DNA of 64,000 bases from NCBI GenBank assembly GCA_947561715.1, contig OX387197.1, positions 6,941,001 to 7,005,000 on the forward strand. Direction: 5' to 3'. Both the position numbers and the translations under genes were made by a program. The notes under the pieces are model-generated. The model had not been told where the DNA came from and did not search any database. It saw only the letters and a program-made list of their open reading frames with translations. Positions 32,701 to 43,560 of the stretch are shown in pieces. The stretch comes from Ascidia mentula (taxonomy: Eukaryota > Chordata > Ascidiacea > Phlebobranchia > Ascidiidae). Position 1 is the stretch's first letter; the number at the start of each line of letters is the position of its first letter.

Positions 32701-35555
32701 TCATAATGCAAACATACTGGCATTAGTTTTGATTGACCACTTTCAACATCGTACTTCACACATTCATTCATTGAGGTCTCGCCACCCATTACAAGAATCT
32801 TACCTAGAGTTTGAAGTCATTATTTTATGAAGCACAAAAGTTGTACAAGCATTTGTCTTACCTGTGTCTGAGAAAGTAGTAATACTTATGTATGTGTCAA
32901 TCAATGAACCACACAATGAGTGATGAGAAACAACTAAACTCTGTGAGAAAAAAAATTAGCACATATTTGTTGTTTGAGAATATAAGACATAAAACCTCAT
33001 CAAATTAGTTCACTAACATACCACTCAAATTAAACTGAAACTGTGATACATCATGGAAAATTCTATACACAAAATCTTGAATAAACATGACAAAGACATT
33101 CACTTATCAATTGGATCATTAAATTAAAACTAGATATTACTTGTTTCGCAACTTCAGCTAGAAAGGAAGCCGACATTGATGAAAGATCAAGTAGAGAAAA
33201 CAGTTTCTCAAAGAACTCCTCACGTTGCACTTTGTCATGGTTAACCCACTGGACAATTCCATTAAATGCAGCTTCCTCACTATTCTAATGTCGACATGAT
33301 ATTGGTATTAGGCACAACAAGTTAGCAATAAAAAATAAAATTCAACGAACCACATTATTGTTTTTTTCTATGATAAAAGCCTCCATTTCATTGAACTTAA
33401 GTTCCATCAAAAAATCACTTTGCAATATTTGTAAAAAACTTGTTTTTATTGTCTGCTCACACTTTTCCAAAACATCAGTTAGGTTGTGTGTTTGACCAAA
33501 CAATTGAACTTTCAAACAGTTGTTAGGAGTTACCACTGACTGGATGTACTTCACACAAATTAACTTCAAATCTGCAAATTAATTTGCACTCAAATTTATA
33601 TCCAAGTAAGAAGCAGTTTTAAAAGCTATAGTGCAACTAATGTAAATATTGTGGCGGATGCCACCCTTGAATTCACTGAAGCGTGATAAGTTTTGCTTTT
33701 AGTATTGCCTTTTTCTGCGCGTCTCGAAAGAATCAAGCGTTTTCTGGCAACGACGCGCATTCAGAAAAATACACGTTACGAAGCACCCGCTTCAATTGGT
33801 GACCCCGACGTGATCCGGTGGGTTTTCCAATAAATCCAATAGTCTACCGGCGCTTGCTTGATCCAGGGACGAAACAACGTAAAAATATTTCGTTTCATCA
33901 GCAGAAATGCTTCGTAGCGCAATATTTCGTTTCATCAGCAGAAATGCTTCGTAGCGCAAAATATTTCGTTTATATTTCATTGGATTGCCCGCTTCGGGAT
34001 CCCAACGGAAATATCGTCTGACAGAGGCCCGCAGTTTACATCTAAATTGTGGAAGAACATTTGCCAGCTCATGGGAATTAAACACCACTGCACTACAGCG
34101 TTCCACCCACAGGCTAACGGATTGGTGGAGCGATTTCACCGTCAACTCAAAAGCAGCCTGATGGCTAGATCGGCTAATCCAAATTGGATTGACGAGCTGC
34201 CCTGGGTTCTGCTCGGCATACGTAACATGCCAAAAGAAGATCTCACCACGTCAAGCGCGGAACTCGTTTACGGCTCAACCATTTCCCAACCTGGGGATTT
34301 TCCTGCTGCTGCAGACACGTCTATCAAGTATTCCGAGTTTGTACAAACTCTTCGTCGTGCGATTCAGACATTATTACCGCAGCCCATGTCGCGCCATTGT
34401 CGAACTCGTGTATTTGTGCCACCTTCGTTACGCAATTGCACCTATGTTTTTGTGCGTAAAGATGGATATCGCCCTCCACTTTCGCCACCGTATGATGGTC
34501 CTTTTAAAGTGTCTGCTCGTCACGAAAAGTATTTTGTGATAAACATTTCAGGTGTTGAACATACCATTTCGATTGATCGCCTTAAACCTGCTATTGTTGA
34601 CTGCTCCAAACCGGTACCTGTTGGGCAAGCTCGTAAAAGAGGGCGACCAAAAAAACAACATCCCGCTTCTGGGGGGGAGTAATGTGGCGGATGCCACCCT
34701 TGAATTCACTGAAGCGTGATAAGTTTTGCTTTTAGTATTGCCTTTTTCTGCGCGTCTCGAAACAATTAAGCGTTTTCTGGCAACGACGCGCATTCAGAAA
34801 AATACACGTTACGAAGCACCCGCTTCAATATCATTAATAACAACTATGTATGCAACAGTAGTGTGCTAAGTTTGTCAATCAATTCTGTGTTAATTAATCC
34901 TGTTATTCATAAACAAATATTACGCAAAATATAAAGTAAATTGAAACAGCTGGTTCTAGTTTTTGCCAATATTTCAAAGAAGTTCATAAAATCCCATTTA
35001 CCAACTCCTATACATACCCTCCAACTGTGTATATTCTGCATCTTCAAACACATCCAACATATTTTCCTCATTAACAGATATTTTTCCAGTATAAATGTAA
35101 CTAATTATATTCCCAAGACGTTCTGGTGGAATTTGTTTGATAAAAATCTGTTCTGCATATTTTTCTTTCATCTGTAAACAAGCCGATTTAAAGAGACAAC
35201 ATGCATACCTGTTAGGTTATAGAAGGTCTGTATTTCTCAATTCAAAAGTCAAGACTGCTTGCAAGAAAATTGGGGACTTTCAAATGTTTTCATGTATTAC
35301 CTCAACTGTGAACATGGTTTTGAAATACTTGGATGAAACCATCAACACATTTTTGTGAACATGAAACTCCTTTCCCTGTGAGTTTAGAATCAAATCACAA
35401 GTGCTATCTTCAGCATTTCGATCTCTAAGCAAAAGGTTACAAAACTTACATGTTAGTTTGGTATGCAGGCAGATTGTGAAAAAAATCACTTACTCATCCA
35501 AAAGCTGTGCAAGCCTGACTTGATGTTCCATGACTTCATTGTCAGTGATGTCCAT
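29766..35555 (-). CDS. Kelch-like (BTB-BACK-Kelch) protein 2A, 12 exons
   Basis: Exons 35555-35494, 35424-35301, 35171-35018, 33571-33351, 33284-33141, 32940-32862, 32803-32718, 32557-32359, 32283-32146, 31674-31513, 31333-31186 and 29859-29766 join in frame to 536 residues. BTB: DSTCDLILNSQGKEFHVHKN, KYFKTMF, YIYTGKISVNEENM. BACK: NSEEAAFNGIVQWVNHDKVQ. Kelch: VMGGE, YVIGGAE, FVTGGFN, YCIGGMD, a glycine-rich GMNNN turn and FVIGG, with a closing strand SVEVYDAEADSW. It is likely a CUL3 adaptor by family. Exon 4 uses the donor GTG|gttcgt, GT but otherwise weak. Intron 3 contains a gypsy relic (33650-34827). Intron 11 (1.3 kb) contains a tRNA-like motif and a GIY-YIG fossil. No coding lesion was found. 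Confidence 0.9.
30413..30480 (-). repeat. tRNA-like Pol III promoter motif (SINE or tRNA relic)
   Basis: The minus strand reads CAGCTCAGGTGGAACAGC (box A-like, compare TRGCNNAGYNGG). About 40 nt later comes GGGTTCAAACCTTG (box B-like, compare GGTTCRANTCC), then a T-run. No full cloverleaf can be drawn. It lies in intron 11 of Kelch-like 2A and is duplicated at 50086-50153. Confidence 0.5.
30483..30710 (-). mobile_element. fossil GIY-YIG endonuclease segment, Penelope-like family
   Basis: A 75-codon minus-strand segment contains QYVGQTENSFATRWSSHRA, which resembles the YVGQT...R...HR signature of GIY-YIG endonucleases carried by Penelope-like retroelements. No reverse transcriptase part is seen next to it, so this is a broken remnant. 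It lies in intron 11 of Kelch-like 2A, beside the tRNA-like motif, and is present in both duplication copies, so it predates the duplication. Confidence 0.45.
33650..34827 (+). mobile_element. Ty3/gypsy LTR element, internally deleted fossil
   Basis: Two 145-bp direct repeats, 33650-33794 and 34683-34827, begin TGTGGCGGATGCC and end CCCGCTTCA. They differ at about two positions, which suggests a fairly young insertion. A primer-binding-like word, TTGGTGACCCCGACGTG, follows the left LTR. The interior keeps a plus-strand integrase-type segment (about 34047-34682; HPQANGLVERFHRQLK) and lacks gag, protease, reverse transcriptase and RNase H, so the element is broken. Flanks share ATAT, and the empty site is seen in duplication copy 2 near 53310, so insertion followed the duplication. 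It sits in intron 3 of Kelch-like 2A. Confidence 0.9.
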
Positions 35556-38500
35556 ATTTTCAAATGGGCTATATTATAAACCAGTCATAAAGGGTAGCAG
35601 GAGCTTGACTTGCTTAAACAACACTGTATTGACCTAATAGAAACTAAACGCATAATATTAAACAATTCAATGCTATTCAAAACATTCGAGGAAAACTTTG
35701 GCTTATTCAGAGATGGGTTTTCTTCCAAGATATTCATTTATTCATTGGTGTATTTTGTCTAAAGTATTTCAGTAATAAAAAAATGTGGAATCTGAGAGTA
35801 TGGGCAGTGAGACGCTGGAGTAACCTTTTCGGTGCCAAGCGTCACCGTTGATTTAATAACTTAAATTACTTCCATATGCCTATAAAAATTACTTTCATAT
35901 GCATATAGAAATAATAAACGAATTTAATGAAGCGGAACAAATGAACATGTCACCCGGGAAGAAACGTTTAGCACACTTACGTAGACAAGTCGGGTCACGA
36001 GAGAATTGATGTTTTGAAAAGGAAGAAAGCAAATCCCTTCTTCTTCTCTCTCTCTCTCACACACACACTGATGCGGTTGAGCTTTCTTGACGGGAACTTA
36101 ACGAATCAACAGTTCGTCTGCCCTACACTCGGGGATTCCATCCAGGATGTGAGGCATCAAGCAGAAGTAAGAGTTTTTCATAATTATTTTCTTGCAAAAT
36201 TAATATGGATCTACTTTTGTTTTGCCGAAACGAAATTTACAAAGGTGTATTGAGTTGAGTATGTAGCTTTTTTGTCATTATTAATAGCTTGCAATTTCGC
36301 AGGTTTCTTACATTAAAAACTTCACATCTCACAAAAATGTATTTATAATCTATACATGTACAAAATGCCCATTTAACACAATAAATTCGTGCGGCGCATG
36401 TACACTAACCGTAAATCTATTTCACTCATCTCTAATAAAAATTAACTAAAAATTACCCAAACTAATTTAATAACCTAAATTAATTATCTAAACGCCTATA
36501 TTTATACAAAACTTTAAAAAAGTACAACGGTCACGATACCAGGCCAAACAACGCGCCAAGAAAGAAAGCTCAACCGCATCAAAATGTGAGAGAGAGAGAA
36601 GATTTGCCTTCTTCCATTTCAAAACATCAATTCTCTCGTGACCCGACTTGTCTACGTATGTGTGCTAAACCTTACCCAAAACGTGAAACATATCAAGTCC
36701 AATGAGGCGAATGCATGTCAACTGACAGATTTTTGTGTGGCCACCGATTCCACACTATGACTGTCCGGATGAACATTCTATTAAGCAAACTAAAGCTGCC
36801 GACATCAGCGTCCCTTCAACTCTATCAAAAATGATGCACACATTCCATTCTTGTTATCTCGGTTGTGGATTCGGTCATAACCCTTGCTTGGGTGTAATTT
36901 TAAGTCACAGTCCAATTTGGTCTTCTTAGTCCAAATCGTACTCTACGTCCTACAACATCGAGTACTAAAAATACTTTCTTTGTTATTTGGTTTCAATACG
37001 GTGACACTGCGACAATGATATGTGCAGTTTCGCGCCCGCTACAGCACCTCTCAGCTCCAGTACCTCCCGCAGAGACTGTCGAACTAAACCACGCCCATAA
37101 ACACGTCACAGCCAAACCTAACAAAACAAACGTTGTTGCCAGGTGGTGTTCACAAACCTGCTACTTTTTACCATGAAAAATGAATGTCGCATTTTTTATG
37201 TTTGTGTATTTCTTGCATGCCTCAGATTGTGTTTTCAAATGCGCACTTTACAAAAAAGTTTAAACCACCAAATATGCAAAACGTCATCGTGTATTTTCCG
37301 TGTGCTTTTTTGTGCGCTGTTCCTCAGTCTATCTTTCCAGAAACTTCTCGTGTCGTTTGTTCTCTTTTTTACCCTTTCTTCACCCACAACGTTTATTGTT
37401 CAAGGCTGACAAACTTGGTGGGGGAGAATGCAAGGGCTTAATAAGTATTACCTCTGATGCGCTCAAAATGGCGATTAAGAAACCAGAGACAGTTTAGCGA
37501 AACGGGACAAACAACAATACGGCATCTCAATTCACCAAACGACAAACACATTCGAATATCTTCGCTTTCATTCAGTGACGTCAGCAATGGCGATTCCAGA
37601 TACGATTGGATCACACGAAATTATCAACACAAGAGAAAAAGAAAAAAGTGGGAAACAATTGTATTTTTCCACAGGGTGCACAAAAGCTTTGCGTCGGCAG
37701 CGGCAACTTAATACGAAGCATCTGATTTCACTGCGTTCTGTCTCATTGATTTGACCTCTGTCTTATATTGCTAGTGTTGAAATAAGTCTTTACCAACCTT
37801 AATTCAAACCAGCCCAGTTTGTTACAAAACAAGCGACAGAATTTTTGCTCTATTATAAAGTATATGCGTATAGCATTGCACGTTCGAATTACCGTATTTG
37901 AATGTGAAAATAACTACAAACGTTAGTCAAGCAATCCAATATGCACAGTTATATGTTTTGGTGAATTAGCTGGGTATGCGCTGGAAAAACTAATCACGGA
38001 TCTGCTTATTAAGTTAAGTCAAGGATTTCTATATTTCTAAGCATGCATTACTTACATCTGAATGAATTTCCATGATTGTGTGAGCCGAGTAATCTGTTTA
38101 TAAATATGCAAATGTAACTTTCAGACTTATAACACCAAAGCAGTCTACACGTAAGCTACGAAAACTCTCTTGTGGAACTCAATCGTTCTCGAGCTTCCGT
38201 CGTTAGGAGGTATATCGAATTTCCTCCGTTTACATTCCACCTCAAGGACAAGCGAACGTCCGAGGATTTTTGTGTGTGGTATTGTTAAGTTTTTCGCTGT
38301 GTAAAGTGTAGCACCCGTATTTCCAGACCAAATTCCCCAAACAACTGGAAACGGAACAAAGGATGCAGACGGAGTTAGGCATTACTGTTAGAACTGTAGC
38401 GCAAAAGAATTTGCCCACTTGTTCCGTTTCATTTTCAAGTTGCACGCTTTGTTATATCACGTATTCTTTTACGCCACGTTCTTTTTCACCTTTTGTTATT

Positions 38501-38859
38501 TCACCTTCTACCTGTTCATTTAAATGTTTTGTGTTGATTTATATTTTTATTTACGAAGTGTCTCGAACGCACCAGTCACCGCACGTTGATTTTATATCGC
38601 AGCGCTAGCTCCCTTTCTCTCACGTGACACGGTTGGGCCAATGATGGGGGAGACCAAAGATAAACCGGGCTAACACGAGACTCTAAGAAAAGATCGCGAG
38701 ACAGACCTATTTTGGCAGATTGTGATTCGTCTGTGGCATTTTTAGAGTTTTTATGAACAAGATTGAATTGAATTGTTTAACCGTTGTGCTGGAACAGGCT
38801 TGTGGTTGGCCGTCAATGCAGCGTCCTGAGGACCTTGGAAAGCGTTAATTAAGAAGCGT
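35556..38859. other. intergenic; no gene recognised apart from a foldback element
   Basis: About 3.3 kb from the start of Kelch-like 2A to the gypsy fossil. Overlapping open frames at 37143-37711 have no domain or splice structure I recognise. The 5' LTR of the downstream gypsy fossil may lie in 38100-38860, but no second LTR is available to define it. Confidence 0.4.
35966..36670. mobile_element. foldback/MITE-like element with long terminal inverted repeats
   Basis: The left arm (35966-36095) starts GTTTAGCACAC and runs through GACAAGTCGGGTCACGAGAG, a CT-microsatellite and GATGCGGTTGAGCTTTCTT. The right arm (about 36561-36670) is its reverse complement with few differences, ending GTGTGCTAAAC. 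Arms are about 110-130 bp around a 460-bp AT-rich middle without coding. No clear target duplication flanks it (GGGAAGAAAC and CTTACCC), so the superfamily is undetermined. Confidence 0.75.
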
Positions 38860-40581
38860 AACACGAAATTGGCGAGCACGCCAGGACGCTGCAACCACAG
38901 AAGAAGAGTTCCTGTCACACGAGAAAGGTTCGTCTTTATTTTTCTTGATCCGGAAGATGGCTTTTAACATCGGCATGACTCCCCCGCATTTTAGAAACGG
39001 AGACAATTTTAACTCATTTTTACAAGTTTTTAATTCTAATTGCGCCAGCATAAAAGCTACCGAAGAGGTTAATAAGCACCTTTTCTTCACAAATGTTGAC
39101 AAAGACTTTATATGGGATATTCAAAACGGGGCCGATAATCTGTACGAAATGCAATTTGAAGAGATAGTTACTAAAGCCACAGCAGTCGGAGTAAACGCCA
39201 CTGGCCAATGCGCGCTGAGAAGTCAGTTGGTCAACCGAATCCAAGGGCCACAAGAAGACGGTAGAACTTTTGTGTATGCCATAGAAGCTCTAGCCGCCCG
39301 TGCATACCCGAGGGCAGCCGACGCCGCCATAAAAAATGAGGTGATGCTTCTCGCTTTATTGCGGGGTCTCAAGGACCGCCAACTAGTGGATTCAGTTAGA
39401 CGAAAGTGTCCACAGCGGGATTTCAGTGTTTGTGCTAAAATGGTCGTCGAGTCCGATGTGTCACACGGCTCTCTTCCCGTTACATCGATAAGTTCAACCC
39501 GAAATCCTGAGTTGGTCGAACTCAAAAACACTTTGGTCGAGCTTAATTCGAATGTGCAGCGATCTATTGATAGCTTTCGTAACGAGCTCGATGCCATGCG
39601 CCGTGATCTCGACGTTTTCCAGCGACCCGGACCGCAATTATTCTACTATACGCGAAAAGAATTGTTAGCTGTAGTACACGCCGTTAAATTGTATAGGTGT
39701 TATTTGCTTGGCAGGCATTTTCTACTGCGGACTGACCATTCGTCACTCCGGTGGTTGTGGAAGTCGCGGGAGATGTATGGCCAATGTGCGCGTTGGTTTG
39801 CGCGCCTCGCAGAGTACGACTTCACACTGATTCATCGCCCGGGAAAAAAACACGGCAACGCCGATGCACTAAGCCGCTTGACCGGTGAAGAAGAAGAAGC
39901 GATGCCGTTCCCGGTCAATACTTCCTACGGCACAAACAGTCGTCGCAACGGTACAGGAGAAGTTTATTCCTTAGACTTGCGTCGCTCCATTGGACTGTCA
40001 TATGAGGAAATAAGTAAAGCCCAACACGACGACCCCGAAATTTCCCCGGCTTTTAGGTGGTTAAACCTTGGCAAGAGACCACCTTACCGAACTGTTAGGT
40101 CTGCCTCGACTCCATGATACGGAATTACGTACAGCGCGATGAACGGTGCTGGGATGAGGCGCTGTCGGCGGTGGTCGCCGCCTATAATGCGAGTGTCCAT
40201 GAAAGTACAGGTGTGTCACCACATTATTTGTTAAATGGCCACGCTCTACGACTCCCAGCAGATTTATTCGGTGCTCCCGCCCAGCGCGATCCATTCCCGG
40301 CACCACTGGAAGGTCTACGCGCTAGGCTCCAGTTAGCTGAAGAGGTGGCCCGTGAGACGTTGCGGAAACAAAGACGGCGCATGGCGTCGCAGTACGACCG
40401 ACATAAGAGGGGCAAACCGCTGAATGTGGGTGATTTTGTTCTCTTAACAGACCCCGCGGTGAAGCCAGGGATGGCGAGGAAATTCTACCTTCCGTTCAAA
40501 GGCCCGTACAAAGTGGTGGACATCAAGTCAGCATCAAAATGTGACGTATGAGATCGAGGACGAAGAAGGACACCGAAAAGT
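38860..40581 (+). mobile_element. Ty3/gypsy LTR retroelement fossil (gag, RNase H and integrase segments)
   Basis: A primer-binding-like region (ATTGGCGAGCACGCCAGGAC, near 38870) precedes a gag-type segment (about 38957-39630), an RNase H-type segment (about 39640-39890; the HFLLRTDHSSLRWLW and LIHRPGKKHGNADALSR signatures) and an integrase C-terminal segment (40114-40551). Protease, most of the reverse transcriptase and the integrase core are missing, so it is broken by at least two large losses. No 3' LTR is seen: the element stops at a junction with a sulfotransferase shard at 40582. Higher GC than its surroundings. Plus strand. Confidence 0.85.
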
Positions 40582-40630
40582 CTGGAACAAAAACAATGTG
40601 CAAGGCATTTCAACTGCTTGGTTACAAAAC
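40582..40630 (+). pseudogene. 49-bp shard of the sulfotransferase-like gene
   Basis: CTGGAACAAAAACAATGTGC followed by AAGGCATTTCAACTGCTTGG and TTACAAAAC is nearly identical to the P-loop coding region of the two sulfotransferase copies (26634-26682 and 45455-45503). It differs from both at the Leu-Gly-Tyr codons, where it reads TTGGTTAC, so it comes from a third source copy. It lies exactly between the gypsy fossil and the LINE 3' tail. Confidence 0.8.
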
Positions 40631-40721
40631 TTCTTTCTTCTTTCTTCTTTCTTCTTTCTTCTTTCTTCTTTCTTCTTTCTTCTTTCTTCTTTCTTCTTTC
40701 TTCTTTCTTCTTCTTCTTCTC
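40631..40721. repeat. heptamer microsatellite (CTTCTTT)n, LINE 3' tail
   Basis: About 12 tandem copies of a 7-bp unit, forward TTCTTTC / reverse GAAAGAA, directly abut the 3' end of the minus-strand LINE. CR1/L2-group LINEs end in short tandem repeats rather than poly(A), so this is best read as the element's tail, possibly expanded. Lys/Glu-rich open frames across it are artefacts. Confidence 0.8.
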
Positions 40722-43560
40722 TTAATGTCATTTGTTCTGTAGCCATTTTGAGTTACGGGATATAACGCCCGATTTATTCTGATATGTACCAGTAAAACAG
40801 CACCACAGGTACATAAATTTTGCCAAATCAAATTCATGCATTTCAGCAATTTTTAATATCCTAGTTTGTTTGTAGAGATATGCAGTGTTGCAGCGATAAG
40901 GACTGTTTGCAACTAGTTTCAGAGCTCTGTTTTGTAGGACTTGAAGACGATGGAGGTTCATCTTGTTGGCGAAACCCCATGAAAGTAATCTATATGACAA
41001 GTGAGGGTGAATTAGGGCATGATATACAGTTCTAAGTGTTTGCTGAGAGAGTTTGTGCTTTAATTTAGCTAGGACACCAATGCCTTTGGCCACTTTGCTG
41101 CAGACCAAATCAATATGTTTTTTCCAGGTGAGATCGTGATCTATCATGATTCCAAGATATTTGATGAATTGTACTTGTTCCAATTGATGACCATTGAGTG
41201 TTAGATGAAAGGTAGGTGTGGATTTGTGATGGTTTCCAAACAACATATACATTGTTTTGAGAAAATTTAGAGAAAGTTTATTTGTATCAAGCCAATTTTT
41301 CACTTCCTTTATTTCCTTGTTTACAGATTCTTGCAGGGTATGTGGGGTTTTGGCTGACAACCAAGTGTCATCCGCAAATAATCTGGTGTTGAATGAAGTG
41401 GAGTTCGGCATGTCATTTACGTAGATTAAGAAAAGCAGGATTGAACCCTGTGGTACGCCACATGAGATGTCTTGCAACGTTGATCTTTCTTGATGCACCA
41501 TCGTATATTGTTTTCTTTGTTGCAGGTAGCTTTGAAGAAAATGGCAAGTTGTCCCTCGAAAACCATAGAACTGTAATTTTTGATGGAGTATGGTGTGGTT
41601 TACTGTGTCGAATGCTTTGGCTAGGTCGAGGAAAATTGTGCATGTTACATAATTTTTATCATTGGCTTCAATAATATTCTCATGTATTTCAGCTACAGTC
41701 ATGCTGGTGGAGTGGGATGACCTAAATTCGTTTTGAAATTTCGACAATAGCTGATATTTCTCCAAGTAGTTTACCATTCGTTTGTATATGAGTTTTCCAA
41801 AAATGTTTGCAAGTATTGGAAGAATGGAGATTGGTCGATAGTTACTTTTTGTTTGCATATCACCCCCTTTGTGTAGGGGCAGCACACTTTTGCCATTTTT
41901 AAACAGTTGGGAAAAGTACATCTGGCTATGCAGGTATTGTACAGATTACACAAAATTGGTGTCAGTGTCGGAGCTGCTAGTTTTATGAGCTTTATTGGGA
42001 GGTCATATGGACCAGCAGCCTTATTTGTGTGTAGCATTGAAATTGTGTTGAAAACTTCGTTCTCCTCTATGTCCACAAAGACAAAGGAGTTTGATTTAGA
42101 GTTCTTTAAGTAGTTACGTGGTGACAGAAGTGTAAGTTGGATTGATGATGCCATGTCAATTCCAATACTTGCAAAGTAATTGTTAAATGTATTTGCCATG
42201 TCAATGTGGTTTGTTATCAAAATGTTATTGTCAATAATTTGAGATGTGAATTGTGATTTTTTCTTGTTATGTGAGGTCAAATTGTTAATTATTTTCCATG
42301 TTGCCTTGCTGTTGCCTTTGTTTTGATCAAAAAGTGTTTTGTAGTGATAATGTTTTGCAGTCCTGATGATGTTTTTAAGTTTATTTGCATATGTTTTGTA
42401 TTTGGTTGTTGTTAATTTGTTTTGTATGCATTTTTTGTACAATTTGTTTTTCTTTTTTACAGATTTTAATATACCCATTGTTAGCCATGGTTTATTGATA
42501 TGTTGTTCTGTAATGACTGTTGGGTGAGGAGCATGCTGGTCAAATGTGTTTTGGAGGTGAGTGATTTTATATGAACATTTGTTTCATGTGATATGGCGTT
42601 GCTGATTTTAATGATATCTTCCATGAACTGTTCTAAGTTGAATTGCCTGTAGTTTCTAATTGTTTTGCAAGATTTCAGAGTGGTTGTGACTGTTTGATTT
42701 ATCATAGCAAATACAGGCATGTGATCAGATATATCAAAAGTTATTATTCCTGGGGTGATGTCATGCGTTAAATCATTTGTATATATGTGGTCGAGTGTTG
42801 ACGATATACCACACCAACTATGATGGAAACGCTGTCATCAACATGCAGCTGTATCCATAAATTTTCGCATTTGGGGATATCAATGTGGTAGGTTTCTATT
42901 TTGCAATACTGCAAATAATCTCTAATATATAATCCCACTCCACCAGCATGGGTCACTGAATTTTCTTGCAGAAATATGTAACCAGGAAGACTAACATTGT
43001 CGGAAGTTTGTGCACTAAGCCTGGTTTCTGATATTGCAATTACATGTGGAAGTAATTGACATGACGCAAGCAATTCTTCCAGAAATGGTAAATTGCGTGA
43101 TAGACTTCTTACATTTAAATGCATCAGTAATAAATCTTGTTTTCCCATGCAACTAATGAGTGAATCAAACTTGCTGGTGTCATAATATTGGGACCTTCTA
43201 ATGTTAGTCATGTCAAAGTAGCTTGGGGGTTTACTTTACTAAGCAGTTTTTCGAAGCGCTGTGTGGGATGTGAAATGTTGTGACAACATGCAGTATAATA
43301 AAAACATGCAATGTGTGTAAGTTTCTGCCCCAAAAAGTAATGTAATATTGCTTTTACACAAATGAAAAGTGACACATTTTGCACAAAATTTGCAGTGGTG
43401 CACATTTGTCAAAGATCTATTCAAGTGCTTGAAGTTCATGTACCTAGTTCTCCAATGGGATATTTTGCTTTTGAAGTTCCTCTTCAGTCTTGATTGCCAA
43501 TTAGGGGGATGATTCATTTTTCTTCAGCATAGTAATAAGTATTGCACTCCGCAAAGCAAA
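40722..43560 (-). mobile_element. CR1/L2/Jockey-group LINE, near full ORF2, frameshifted
   Basis: Reading on the minus strand: an APE-type endonuclease segment at 43211-42768 (LLLMHLNVRSLSRNLPF, IAISETRLS, GGVGLYIRD), a linker (42720-42481), then reverse transcriptase in two overlapping frames, 42478-41771 and 41921-40728. RT landmarks are NKAAGPYDLPIKLIK, YRPISILP, FLDLAKAFDTVNH, GVPQGSILLFLIYVNDM, LFADDTWLS (catalytic FADD intact) and IKYLGIMIDHDLTWKKH. At least one frameshift falls within RT near 41.9 kb and another between endonuclease and linker, so it is inactive as read. A Cys-rich stretch upstream (HHCKFCAKC, near 43390) may belong to ORF1 or the 5' part. The 5' boundary is approximate. 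Confidence 0.85.

Larger units (their letters stand above)
25297..35690 (+). repeat. segmental duplication, copy 1 (partner 44640-54150)
   Basis: Sequence from the GCAACGACAGATTCT word at about 25297 to the AATATTAAACAATTCAATG word at about 35660 matches 44640-54150 in the same orientation, apart from insertions. Gene content is the same: a sulfotransferase-like gene on plus and a Kelch-like gene on minus, convergent. Copy 1 uniquely holds a segment at 25684-26187 and a gypsy relic at 33650-34827. Left and right boundaries are approximate because the flanks diverge gradually. Confidence 0.92.

Noticed and set aside
37143-37711. Cluster of overlapping plus-strand open frames as a gene
   Set aside because: No domain, no consistent splice sites, and frames overlap in different phases.
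40534-40849. Lys/Glu/Arg-rich and Phe/Leu/Ser-rich open frames
   Set aside because: Translations of the heptamer microsatellite at the LINE tail.
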